Shown: piece after piece, positions 18,058-25,865 of the stretch | Position numbering within the stretch: position 1 is the stretch's first letter | Layout: each line of letters opens with the position of its first letter | Made by a program: the position numbers and the translations under genes | The notes under the pieces: model-generated | What the model was told of the DNA's origin: nothing | The model's input: only the letters and a program-made list of their open reading frames with translations | Databases searched by the model: none | Assembly: GCA_964481145.1 (NCBI GenBank) | Contig: CAYZTA010000008.1 | Location: 62,001-126,000, forward strand | DNA length: 64,000 nt | Direction: 5' to 3' | Source of the DNA: Sandaracinus sp964481145 | GTDB taxonomy: Bacteria > Myxococcota_A > Polyangia > Polyangiales > Sandaracinaceae

Positions 18058-18097
18058 GGAGAAGTTCGAAGATCCTAACAGATCTTCGAACTTCTCC
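18058..18097. promoter_or_regulatory. Perfect 17-bp dyad in the divergent region upstream of polA
   Basis: ggagaagttcgaagatc (18058-18074) and its exact reverse complement (18081-18097) flank the 6-base loop ctaaca. The element lies directly before the Shine-Dalgarno site of the minus-strand lipoprotein gene and about 100 bases before polA. Read on the minus strand, the loop and the start of the second arm give TAGGAT, a possible -10 hexamer. There is no T-run. It is either a strong operator or a 5'-leader hairpin of the lipoprotein mRNA. Confidence 0.8.
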
Positions 18098-18167
18098 TGA
18101 AGCGCGCGAATCTGACGAAGGGGCGTGCTCTCCAGCGCGTGATGCTCGGGCACTACCTGCTACGCTC

Positions 18168-18194
18168 GCGCCCTTTCTCTATCCGAAAGGGCGC
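18168..18194 (+). promoter_or_regulatory. Hairpin covering the polA ribosome-binding site
   Basis: gcgcccttt (18168-18176) pairs perfectly with aaagggcgc (18186-18194) around a 9-base loop. The right arm contains the only Shine-Dalgarno-like stretch (AAAGGG, about six bases before the ATG at 18198). If the leader is transcribed from upstream of 18168 the hairpin would mask the ribosome-binding site. Whether the transcript starts far enough upstream is not visible. Confidence 0.6.
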
Positions 18195-18197
18195 TCG

Positions 18198-20978
18198 ATG
18201 GCTGCCGCAACACTTCCGCCTCCGGGAGATCCCAACACGCTCTACGTCATGGATCTTTCCGGATACGTGTTTCGTGCCTACCACGCGATCCCAGCGCTCT
18301 CGAACAGCAAGGGGGAACCTACGCATGCTGTGCTCGGCGTGACGGCGATGATGAACAAGCTCGTCACACAGCAAAGGCCAGCGTATTTCGCGGTGGCGAT
18401 CGACGCGCATGGTTCGTTTCGAAAAGCGATCGATCCCAACTACAAGTCGACGCGAAAAGAGCGTCCCGCCGATCTCGATCCACAAGCGTTGCGCGTTCAG
18501 GAGATCGCCGCCGCATACAACATTCCTTGCCTCGTGAAAGAGAACATGGAGGCCGATGACATCATCGCGACGGTGGTGAAAAGAGCGCGTGAAGTGGGGC
18601 TTCATGTCGTCATCGCGAGCGCCGACAAAGATCTTCTCCAGCTCATTCGTGACGACGTCGTCATGCTCGATTCGATGCGCGACAAGATCTACGGAGAAGA
18701 CGAAACCCTCGAGAAGCTCGGCGTTCGCCCCTCCCAAGTGCGCGATTATCTCTCCTTGACGGGCGACGCTTCGGACAACGTGCCGGGTGTGCCGGGCGTG
18801 GGCCCGAAGACGGCGGTTCAACTCCTCACGCAATTCGAAACGCTGGACGAAATCTACGCACACGTCGACTCCATCGAGAAGAAATCGATTCGTGAAAAGC
18901 TCGCGGCAAATCGCGACAAAGCCTATTTGTCGCAGCAGCTCGTCTCACTCAAGGACGACGTTTCGATCGACTTCGATCTCGAGCAACTTCGTTATGGAGG
19001 GGCCGATGTGCCTCGCCTTCGTCGAATCTTCACCGAGCTCGAGCTTCATCGCGCCAAAGAAGAGCTCGAACGCACACTCGGCAAAGACGTTCCGCGCGAG
19101 ACCATGGAGTCGAAGCCGGTCCTCGCCGTCGAAACGAAGCCGAAGGCGCCTCCACCTCCGCGAAGCCCCAAGCCCCAGTGGCGTCTCATCGGAAACAAAC
19201 ATGAGCTCGCGGAGGTCGTCCATGAGGTTCGTCAGAGCTCGATGTTTGCGATCCATACGTTGCTCGAAGGCGAGAGCCCTCTCACGGCGCCCATCGTGGG
19301 TTTCGCCCTCGCGTGGCCAGGACACGCCGTGTATGTCCCGCTCGGTCACGTCTACCTCGGACGTCCCGACCAAGTCGCGCTCGCGGATGCGCTCTCGGCG
19401 CTCACTCTCATCACCCACGACGACACCATCGCAAAGCGTGGGCACGACTTGAAGCGCGAGACACTCGCGTGGAATTGCCTCGGTCTCGCGTTTCGGATCG
19501 ATCGACACGATTTCGATACGATGCTCGCGAGCTATCTCTTGGACGCCGAGCGACATACGCATGATCTCGAGCCTGTCATCCGATTCGACCTCGGAGACGA
19601 CCTCCCCACGCTCGAATCGCTGCTGCCCAAAATACGTGGGAAAAAGCCTCGACTTTCGGAGCTCGAGGTCGAGCGTGCGATGGAAGCGGCTTGCATTCGC
19701 GTGACAGCGATCCTCGATCTTCATGCGCTGCAGGAACAACGCCTCGGGGAGGAGGGGCTCACCTCGCTCATGCGCACCATGGAGATGCCGCTCGAACGTG
19801 TGTTGGCCGACATGGAGATGATCGGCGTCCGGATCGACACAGCACACCTCGCGGGCCTCGCCGTGGACGCAGATGCGCGAATCAAGACCCTCGAACGGCG
19901 TTGTCATGAGCTCGCAGGGCGAGAGTTCAACGTCTCGTCGCCTCGGGCGCTCGAGAGCATTCTCTTCGACGAGCTGAAATTGCCGGTCATCAAGCGCACG
20001 AAGACGGGGCGCTCGACCGACCACGACGTGCTCGAGGAGCTCGCCCCCGAGCACCCGTTACCCGACACGATCCTCGAGCTGCGTATGCTTCAAAAGCTGC
20101 GTGGCACATATATCGAAGCCTTGCCGAAGCAGATCGATCCGCGAGACGGCCGCGTGCATACGCGCTTCAATCAAGCCGTGGCCGCGACAGGGAGGCTCAG
20201 CTCGAGTGATCCGAACCTCCAAAACATTCCGATTCGCACCGAAGAAGGGCGCGCGATTCGAGATGCTTTCGTGGCCCGAGAAGGACATTGCCTCTTGAGC
20301 GCCGATTATTCGCAGATTGAACTTCGAGTGCTCGCACATGCGAGCGGAGACACGGAGCTCACGAATGCGTTCAAGACGAATGCAGACGTACACGTCCTGA
20401 CGGCCACGGCTCTCTTTGGCGTCTCTTCCGAGGACGTCACACGCGACATGCGCGGCCGCGCCAAGACGGTCAATTTTGCAGTCATTTATGGTCAAACCGA
20501 GTTTGCGTTGGCCCGTAATCTCGACATCAGCAAAACAGAAGCACGTCGATACATCGACGCGTTCTTCGCGCGATACGACGGCGTCACGCGCTATCTACAA
20601 GAGCTCGTGCACGAAGCACGCACGACGGGCGCCGTTCGCACACTGCTCGGCCGCAAGCGCGTGATTCCGGATATTCGGAGCCAGAACCGCGTGCTGCGCT
20701 TCGCAGCCGAGCGCATGGCGAAGAACACCCCGATCCAAGGAAGCGCGGCTGACATCCTCAAGCTCGCGATGATTCGCATCCACGACGAGCTCGCGACCAA
20801 AACGCTTGCGAGCCGAATGATTCTGACGGTTCATGACGAGCTCGTGCTCGAGGTCTTGGAATCAGAGAAGGAGGTGGTCAGCGAGCTCGTTCGCAGGAAC
20901 ATGGAGCAAGCGTTCTCTCTCGAAGTTCCGCTCGAGGTGGAGGTCGGGATGGGTCCGACGTGGGGGAAGGCGCACTGA
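18198..20978 (+). CDS. polA: DNA polymerase I
   Basis: A 926-residue family A DNA polymerase, starting at ATG 18198 (AAAGGG upstream); the frame is open further upstream but not protein-like. Residues about 15-275 are the 5' nuclease (FAVAIDAHGSFRK, EADDIIATV, SADKDLLQL, DNVPGVPGVGPKTA). Residues about 330-540 are the 3'-5' exonuclease fold, but motif I reads FAIHTLLEG where active enzymes have D-x-E, so proofreading is very likely lost. The polymerase part is intact: LLSADYSQIELRVLAHAS (motif A), DMRGRAKTVNFAVIYG (O helix), TVHDELVLEV (motif C). It serves Okazaki-fragment maturation and repair. Convergent with the GT21 gene, 12 nt apart. Confidence 0.95.
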   Translation: MAAATLPPPGDPNTLYVMDLSGYVFRAYHAIPALSNSKGEPTHAVLGVTAMMNKLVTQQRPAYFAVAIDAHGSFRKAIDPNYKSTRKERPADLDPQALRVQEIAAAYNIPCLVKENMEADDIIATVVKRAREVGLHVVIASADKDLLQLIRDDVVMLDSMRDKIYGEDETLEKLGVRPSQVRDYLSLTGDASDNVPGVPGVGPKTAVQLLTQFETLDEIYAHVDSIEKKSIREKLAANRDKAYLSQQLVSLKDDVSIDFDLEQLRYGGADVPRLRRIFTELELHRAKEELERTLGKDVPRETMESKPVLAVETKPKAPPPPRSPKPQWRLIGNKHELAEVVHEVRQSSMFAIHTLLEGESPLTAPIVGFALAWPGHAVYVPLGHVYLGRPDQVALADALSALTLITHDDTIAKRGHDLKRETLAWNCLGLAFRIDRHDFDTMLASYLLDAERHTHDLEPVIRFDLGDDLPTLESLLPKIRGKKPRLSELEVERAMEAACIRVTAILDLHALQEQRLGEEGLTSLMRTMEMPLERVLADMEMIGVRIDTAHLAGLAVDADARIKTLERRCHELAGREFNVSSPRALESILFDELKLPVIKRTKTGRSTDHDVLEELAPEHPLPDTILELRMLQKLRGTYIEALPKQIDPRDGRVHTRFNQAVAATGRLSSSDPNLQNIPIRTEEGRAIRDAFVAREGHCLLSADYSQIELRVLAHASGDTELTNAFKTNADVHVLTATALFGVSSEDVTRDMRGRAKTVNFAVIYGQTEFALARNLDISKTEARRYIDAFFARYDGVTRYLQELVHEARTTGAVRTLLGRKRVIPDIRSQNRVLRFAAERMAKNTPIQGSAADILKLAMIRIHDELATKTLASRMILTVHDELVLEVLESEKEVVSELVRRNMEQAFSLEVPLEVEVGMGPTWGKAH

Positions 20979-20990
20979 AGAGTGCTGTGC

Positions 20991-22190
20991 CTATCGTGGA
21001 AACATACGCAGCAGTCTACGTGCGGCGCGGATTATCCATGGCCCTTCATCGGGCTCGAGCACACTGTTTTTGCCGAGGCGCAATCGCGCGCCGCGCCAAT
21101 GCACCGAGCGCGAGATGGCTGCGTAAGGCCAGATGGCCAAGAGCAGCACGTCTTTGAGCGGAGCCAAAAGGAGATGGCGAAGTCGCATGGGCTCGCCCCT
21201 CGTGCGCCGTAGCATCCACGCATCGGTGGTGGTCTTCACGATGACGAATGCGACGAAGGCCAAGAGCGCACGAACATCGAATCCCGAGATCCATACCGCG
21301 ATGAACGCGAGCCCGACGGGGTTCCCGAACACGTCCGCAATGAATGCAGGGCGATGAATCACGGCGCGCATCTTGAGCCAGCGCGTATGGCGCGAAAGAA
21401 AGCGTTCGATGCCCGCTCGTTGATTGACGTTCTCCGCCACCGTGCTCGAAAGGGCGACACGTTTGCCGGCGGCTTCGTACATGCGTCCGAGGAAAAAATC
21501 TTCTGCGAGCACGTCTTTGACGCGTTCGAGGCCGCCCAAGTCGTTGAGCTCGAACTTGCGAAAGAGCATCGACTTGCCGACCACACACGCCACCCCGAAA
21601 TAGCGAAGCGCGAAGCACATCGAGGGCGTGATCATCGCCGAGAGCTGTAAATTTTCGAGTGCAGCTCCGATCGATTGCTCCCCCGTACCCACCACCAAGC
21701 TCGAAAGGAGAGAAACATCATGCGCGATCATCTCGCTCACGAGGCACCGCAACGAGTCGCGACCCACGCGTACGTTCGCGTCCGATTGCCATATGAGATC
21801 GTATTTCGCTGCATCGAGCGCGCTCTTTAAATTCGAGACCTTGGGGTTCCGTCCAAAATCAGCCTCGGAGAGGACGAACGTCACGTCGACCGCCGGGTAT
21901 CTCGATGCAACACGACGCGCCACGGGCAAGGCCTCGTCCTCGGGGTCTGTCGTCGAAAAAACGATCTGGAGCGGCGCCCCGTACTCTTGTTCGAAGAACG
22001 ATTCGAGATTCGACTCGAGCGCCTCTTCCATGCCCTTCAATGGCTTGAGCACAGTGATGGGCGGCAAGCGCAGAGGCGAATCGAATGCACGCTTCTTCGT
22101 ATGCTCGACCGTTGCGATCATGCCGAGCAACGCCACGCCGTAGGCGATCGCGGCCGCCCCGAGCAACATCCACATCCACACTTCGATCAT
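20991..22190 (-). CDS. GT21 glycosyltransferase (ceramide glucosyltransferase-like)
   Basis: A 399-residue membrane glycosyltransferase starting at ATG 22190 (MIEVWMWMLLG); the longer frame to 22265 begins with a basic non-membrane stretch and is less likely. One N-terminal helix is followed by the GT2/GT21 catalytic domain: TVLKPLKGMEEAL, WQSDANVRV (D2), VLAEDFFLG (D3) and the RHTRW processivity-type motif, then three or four C-terminal hydrophobic segments. Members of GT21 glucosylate ceramide, or, as HpnI, act in hopanoid synthesis. Some Myxococcota make sphingolipids, so a sphingolipid or related lipid acceptor is plausible; no hpn genes are adjacent. It lies 20 nt downstream of a Cys-rich lipoprotein gene on the same strand. 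Confidence 0.8.
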   Translation of the reverse strand: MIEVWMWMLLGAAAIAYGVALLGMIATVEHTKKRAFDSPLRLPPITVLKPLKGMEEALESNLESFFEQEYGAPLQIVFSTTDPEDEALPVARRVASRYPAVDVTFVLSEADFGRNPKVSNLKSALDAAKYDLIWQSDANVRVGRDSLRCLVSEMIAHDVSLLSSLVVGTGEQSIGAALENLQLSAMITPSMCFALRYFGVACVVGKSMLFRKFELNDLGGLERVKDVLAEDFFLGRMYEAAGKRVALSSTVAENVNQRAGIERFLSRHTRWLKMRAVIHRPAFIADVFGNPVGLAFIAVWISGFDVRALLAFVAFVIVKTTTDAWMLRRTRGEPMRLRHLLLAPLKDVLLLAIWPYAAISRSVHWRGARLRLGKNSVLEPDEGPWIIRAARRLLRMFPR

Positions 22191-22210
22191 CGATTCATCG
22201 ACAATAGCAG

Positions 22211-22855
22211 TCAAAAACAAGCACGCGCACACGTCCGGAGCTCGAGCTCGCAGGCGCGAAGGCACGCGCGGTGATCTCCCTCACTGCATCGCGAGGAGCA
22301 TTGAGTCCAACTCGGGCGACACGCTTCGCCGCAGTGCGGCGATGCCGTCCGTGGCAAAGGTGGGATGCGTGTGCGGCGTCGTTCGTGCGCGGGCGCGATC
22401 GTGCTCGGCGGAGCAGGCGGTTCGTCGACGACCTCCGCTGGAGCGATCGGCGTAGACTCGACGAGCTCGGTCGAGCTCGCGATCGTCATCGTGGATTCAC
22501 TCATGACCTGGCCGCTCGCAGGCTCGAGCTCCAGAACGGACATGGACGGTTCGCTTTCGACATCTCCGGTCGCGAGCGCGACGACCTCCGAGTGCGCCGG
22601 ATCCATCCGGAAAATCCGCTCGCGCACGTAATCGACCCGCTCGACGCTCTGATCTCGCTGCCAATGTTCCATCCATGCTTGCCAACATGCCCGCCGCTCT
22701 TCCACGGAAATTCGTAGATCGAAATCCGCGGCAAAGCAGCGCTCGAAATACATGTCGCTGCGGTGCATTCGACGAAGGCTCGGCCCGCAACCGATGATCG
22801 AGGCTGTGGTCACGAGCATTCCTGCGGCGATCGCCGACACCGCGAAACCACGCAT
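22211..22855 (-). CDS. Cys-rich hypothetical lipoprotein
   Basis: A 214-residue protein starting at ATG 22855 (MRGFAVSAIAAGMLVTTASIIGC), a lipoprotein signal with Cys at residue 23. The longer upstream frame is antisense to the next gene and not protein-like. Residues about 30-75 (MYFERCFAADFDLRIS, ERRACWQAWMEHW, RDQSVERVDYVRERI) form a compact helical region; the middle is acidic and Pro-rich; the last 40 residues hold ten cysteines in CxxxC and CxxxxC spacings (CGEACRPSWTQCSSRCSEG). The Cys tail could form several disulfides or bind metal. The function is unknown; it may share a transcript with the GT21 gene. Confidence 0.65.
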   Translation of the reverse strand: MRGFAVSAIAAGMLVTTASIIGCGPSLRRMHRSDMYFERCFAADFDLRISVEERRACWQAWMEHWQRDQSVERVDYVRERIFRMDPAHSEVVALATGDVESEPSMSVLELEPASGQVMSESTMTIASSTELVESTPIAPAEVVDEPPAPPSTIAPAHERRRTRIPPLPRTASPHCGEACRPSWTQCSSRCSEGDHRACLRACELELRTCARACF

Positions 22856-22936
22856 GAGGACGAAGGCTACCACGTTGCCACGACGGTTTCCTGTGCGGCC
22901 ATGCACAGCGAGAACTCGTGCTACGTCGTGAGGCTC

Positions 22937-23863
22937 ATGCGTCCCTTCGTTTTTTTCATTTTTCTCGGGCTGGTGCCCGGATGTTGTTGCTCCTCGAACG
23001 CACCTCGGGCAGGCGGGCCGACACCCTATGCGCGCTGCGCCATGATGACCCCCCCAGAAGCCTTCGAAACAGAAATTGATGGCCTCCGGATTCGAATCCG
23101 AGATCGCACGATGGAGATCGAAGGCTTGCCCGACACCTTCCCCGTGGCGGTCGCACGAGGCCCTGCACCTTTCAATCCCTCTCTCGATGCAGCCATCGAT
23201 GAGATCCGTCAGAGCCATGCGAAATTGACGTTCGTGTTGGGATCTCTCGGAGACGATCGATCCACCGCGATTGCAAACGTCTCGGCATTGGCTCGATTGT
23301 CCATGCCCGTGCTCGTGTTGGCTGGCGGACGCGATCATCCGGGAGATCTCCAGGCCGCCTTCGAAGCTCTTGAAGAACCTGCTCGTCGGCGTGTGATCCA
23401 CGTCTCTGGACTGCGTCAGATCCGCATCGGGAACGAACTCTCCCTGGTTCCGGTGCCCGGAGCCGTACTTGGTAGATACGCGCGAGACGAAGAAGCCTGC
23501 GGGATCGGCCCTGATGATTTTGATGGAATTTCGGCAGATTTGGACGAGACAGAAGGGCGACGACTTCTTCTCTCGTACGCGGCCCCTCTGGGCTCGGCGG
23601 CTTCGATCGCCCTCGAGGGTGGGGAGGCGGGGAGTTCCTCCCTTGCAAGTTTTGCCCAACGCATCGGCGCTTCAGGGGGCCTCGTCGCTTGGCCTGAAGC
23701 ACATGCGGGGCAAGTCATGGGTGAGGCGCCCCATGCCTATGCGGTTGCTCCCGCCTTGGCTGGACCGAGCCTCGTCCGTGCCGATGGATCTCGAGCACCG
23801 AGCCACGCTTTGCTGTTCTCGATCGGACCACGAGGAGTGGCTCCCTTTTCGCACACTCCTTGA
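22937..23863 (+). CDS. Lipoprotein with degenerate metallophosphoesterase-like fold
   Basis: A 308-residue lipoprotein starting at ATG 22937 (MRPFVFFIFLGLVPGC, followed by CCSS). The core has the order of a calcineurin-like phosphoesterase: a strand giving FVLGSLGDD where active enzymes have GDxxD, then NVSALARLSMPVLVLAGGRDHPGD where they have GNHD. The Asp-His pair of GNHD is present as GRDH, but other metal ligands are hard to place, so activity is doubtful. Family assignment is an inference from these two blocks. It is divergent from the Cys-rich lipoprotein, and its stop codon overlaps the -35 of the yceD promoter. Confidence 0.55.
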   Translation: MRPFVFFIFLGLVPGCCCSSNAPRAGGPTPYARCAMMTPPEAFETEIDGLRIRIRDRTMEIEGLPDTFPVAVARGPAPFNPSLDAAIDEIRQSHAKLTFVLGSLGDDRSTAIANVSALARLSMPVLVLAGGRDHPGDLQAAFEALEEPARRRVIHVSGLRQIRIGNELSLVPVPGAVLGRYARDEEACGIGPDDFDGISADLDETEGRRLLLSYAAPLGSAASIALEGGEAGSSSLASFAQRIGASGGLVAWPEAHAGQVMGEAPHAYAVAPALAGPSLVRADGSRAPSHALLFSIGPRGVAPFSHTP

Positions 23864-23887
23864 CACTCGGGGGGCGCCGTCTATACC
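23860..23887 (+). promoter_or_regulatory. Sigma-70-type promoter of the yceD-rpmF-fab cluster
   Basis: A perfect TTGACA (23860-23865) and TATACC (23882-23887) are 16 bases apart. The predicted transcript start is near 23894, about 50 bases before the yceD ATG. The -35 overlaps the stop codon of the upstream lipoprotein gene. This is the best-looking promoter in the window, fitting a highly expressed ribosomal and lipid-synthesis cluster. Confidence 0.75.
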
Positions 23888-23942
23888 TAGCGGCCTTTTT
23901 CGGGCGCTCATCGGGTGTTAAAACCATCGGCGCTTTAAGATC

Positions 23943-24548
23943 ATGGCGGAATTCGAGATCAAGGTCACGGAGCTCGAGTCGAGCGGAAAGCAGCACAACT
24001 TCGTGCTCTCTTCCGCATGGCTCGATCGCGCCTTGGCCGAAGTCTCCCTCGAAGGAACGGCATCGCTCCGCGCCGATCCCGAGAAGCCCGAAGGGACGAT
24101 CTCAGCGTATGCTGAGAAATCTGGTGAAGACGTGGTCGTCCGCGGTGAGATCCGTGCGCATCTCGTGACTGAGTGTGCACGCTGCCTCGGGGATGCACGC
24201 GTTTCGGTGTTCACACCGATGGCTGTGCTTTTTACTCGAGGCAAGGGCCGGGTCGAGTCGGCTCACGTGGCCACCATGGATGACGAAGAGCTCACGGACG
24301 AGCCTGATACCGAAGTGTTCAGCGGCGACATTATCGCCCTCGATACATTGGTTCGCGAACATGTGTTGCTCGAAGTTCCTATGCAGTCGCTTTGCAGTGA
24401 AAGCTGCAAAGGGCTCGAAGTGCCTCCGGAAGTGCGCGGTCCAGCCGATCTTTCGGAGACAATGTCCAAGCACGAGGGCAAGCGGATTGATCCGCGCCTC
24501 GCGCCGTTGCTCGATTTGATGGAAAAGACGAAAAAGGGCTCTTCTTGA
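23943..24548 (+). CDS. yceD: YceD/DUF177 family protein (23S rRNA accumulation protein)
   Basis: A 201-residue DUF177 protein. The family signature is ECARCLG (residues about 78-84) with a second Cys pair later (LCSESCKGLE, about 150-160), matching the CxxC-CxxxC arrangement of YceD. The C-terminus RIDPRLAPLLDLMEKTKKGSS is typical. YceD proteins sit upstream of rpmF across bacteria and are linked to 23S rRNA accumulation, though the mechanism is unclear. It is the first gene after the strong promoter and lies 22 bases before rpmF, so it belongs to the same operon. Confidence 0.9.
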   Translation: MAEFEIKVTELESSGKQHNFVLSSAWLDRALAEVSLEGTASLRADPEKPEGTISAYAEKSGEDVVVRGEIRAHLVTECARCLGDARVSVFTPMAVLFTRGKGRVESAHVATMDDEELTDEPDTEVFSGDIIALDTLVREHVLLEVPMQSLCSESCKGLEVPPEVRGPADLSETMSKHEGKRIDPRLAPLLDLMEKTKKGSS

Positions 24549-24570
24549 AGAGCTTTTCGAGGAGGATTCC

Positions 24571-24768
24571 GTGGCCGTTCCGAAGCGCCGTACCACCCGC
24601 TCCAAACGCAACATGCGTCGCGCCAACCATGACAAGGTTGCGGCTCCGACGATTATCCCCTGCGCCAATTGCGGCGCGATGACCGTTCCGCATCGTGTGT
24701 GCGATGCATGCGGGTATTACAAGGGGCGTGCAGTCAAAGAGAAGACTGCCGGAGAGACCGAGGGCTGA
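24571..24768 (+). CDS. rpmF: 50S ribosomal protein L32
   Basis: A 65-residue ribosomal protein with GTG start and an excellent GAGGAGG site upstream. MAVPKRRTTRSKRNMRRANHD is the classical basic N-terminus; the zinc ribbon is CANCG near 29-33 and CDACGYYKGR near 46-55, so this is the zinc-binding (C+) form. It is a structural protein of the large ribosomal subunit near the exit tunnel. Gene order yceD-rpmF is conserved. Confidence 0.97.
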   Translation: MAVPKRRTTRSKRNMRRANHDKVAAPTIIPCANCGAMTVPHRVCDACGYYKGRAVKEKTAGETEG

Positions 24769-24811
24769 TCGCGAGCCTCATGGGCTCGTACGATGACGAG
24801 AGGCAGGGGGA

Positions 24812-25558
24812 GTGTTCGACCTCAAGGGAAAAGTTGCGTTGGTCACGGGTGGATCGCGTGGTATTGGCCGCGCGATCTGCGTTGCGCTTGCGAAGCAAGG
24901 CGCATATGTCGTGGTCAATTATGCTGGCAACGAGGCTGCGGCCGCTCGGACACTCGAGCTCGTGCATGAGCACGGGGGCGATGGGGAGATGTTGCGTTTC
25001 GACGTTGCCAACGCCGATGCGTGCGACACTGCCATCACGGATGTGGCCAAGCGCAAGGGACGGATCGATATCCTTGTGAACAATGCCGGTATCTCGATGG
25101 ATCAGCTCCTCATTCGGGTCAAACCCGAGGAGTTCGAGGCGACGTTCCACACGAATGTTGCCGGAGCCCTTTGGTGCTCCAAGGCCACCATGCGCTTCAT
25201 GATGAAAGCGCGTCATGGTCGGATCGTGAACTTGTCGAGTGTGGTTGCCGAGTCGGGCAATCCTGGGCAAGCCGTCTACTCAGCATCGAAAGCAGCGCTC
25301 ATCGGGTTGACGAAGGCACTCGCTCGGGAGTACGCCTCGCGCGGTGTGACGGTCAATGCCGTCGCACCCGGATTTATTGAGACGGATATGACGGCAGGCC
25401 TGCCCGAGCAGGCCAAGCAATCGATTGTCGCCCAGACGCCCGCAGGGCGACAGGGAACGGCAGACGAAGTGGCTGCCGCAGTTGTGTTTTTGGTAAGTGA
25501 TGAAGCCGCCTATGTCACGGGTCAGGTGATTCGAGTCAACGGCGGAATGTACGTATGA
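24812..25558 (+). CDS. fabG: 3-oxoacyl-ACP reductase FabG
   Basis: A 248-residue short-chain dehydrogenase, GTG start preceded by a G-rich ribosome-binding site. The NADPH loop is VTGGSRGIGRA (11-21), then NNAG, with the catalytic Ser (NLSSVVAE, about 140), Tyr and Lys (AVYSASKAAL, about 156 and 160). The tail RVNGGMYV is FabG-like. It reduces beta-ketoacyl-ACP in each round of fatty-acid elongation. It follows rpmF directly; plsX, fabH and fabD, which often lie between, are absent here. Confidence 0.95.
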   Translation: MFDLKGKVALVTGGSRGIGRAICVALAKQGAYVVVNYAGNEAAAARTLELVHEHGGDGEMLRFDVANADACDTAITDVAKRKGRIDILVNNAGISMDQLLIRVKPEEFEATFHTNVAGALWCSKATMRFMMKARHGRIVNLSSVVAESGNPGQAVYSASKAALIGLTKALAREYASRGVTVNAVAPGFIETDMTAGLPEQAKQSIVAQTPAGRQGTADEVAAAVVFLVSDEAAYVTGQVIRVNGGMYV

Positions 25559-25609
25559 GTTCGAGCCTTCCGAGCAGGGCTCCGCAGACTGAGCAAGAGA
25601 GGTCGGGAT

Positions 25610-25846
25610 ATGGAGATCGGGGACAAGGTCAAAGAGATCGTCTCACAGCAGCTCGACGTCGATGTCGCGCAGATCAAGCCGGAGTCGCAATTCATCGACG
25701 ATCTCGGCGCTGATTCACTTGCAATCGTCGAGCTCGTGCTGGCTTTCGAAGAGCAGTTCGAAATCGATATTCCCGACGAAGATACGGAAAAGATCCGTAC
25801 GGTCGGCGATGCGGTGACCTATATCGCATCTCACACGAAGAAATGA
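25610..25846 (+). CDS. acpP: Acyl carrier protein
   Basis: A 78-residue acidic acyl carrier protein with the phosphopantetheine-attachment motif LGADSLAIVELV (Ser36). Length and helices (VKEIVSQQLDVD, then FEEQFEIDIPDEDTEKIRTVGDAV) match AcpP. It carries the growing acyl chain for FabG and FabF, its direct neighbours. A GAGAGGT site lies upstream of the ATG. Confidence 0.97.
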   Translation: MEIGDKVKEIVSQQLDVDVAQIKPESQFIDDLGADSLAIVELVLAFEEQFEIDIPDEDTEKIRTVGDAVTYIASHTKK

Positions 25847-25865
25847 TTTCGGAGTCGGCACTCCC

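Noticed and set aside
18945..20054. 369-residue open frame on the minus strand within polA
   Set aside because: Antisense shadow of a clear DNA polymerase gene.
22856..23659. N-terminal extension of the Cys-rich lipoprotein frame
   Set aside because: It runs antisense through the metallophosphoesterase-like gene; the lipoprotein signal beginning at 22855 marks the true start.
23870..23905. Rho-independent terminator after the metallophosphoesterase-like gene (T5 at about 23895)
   Set aside because: The possible stem is only four base pairs and overlaps the strong yceD promoter; promoter reading is far better.
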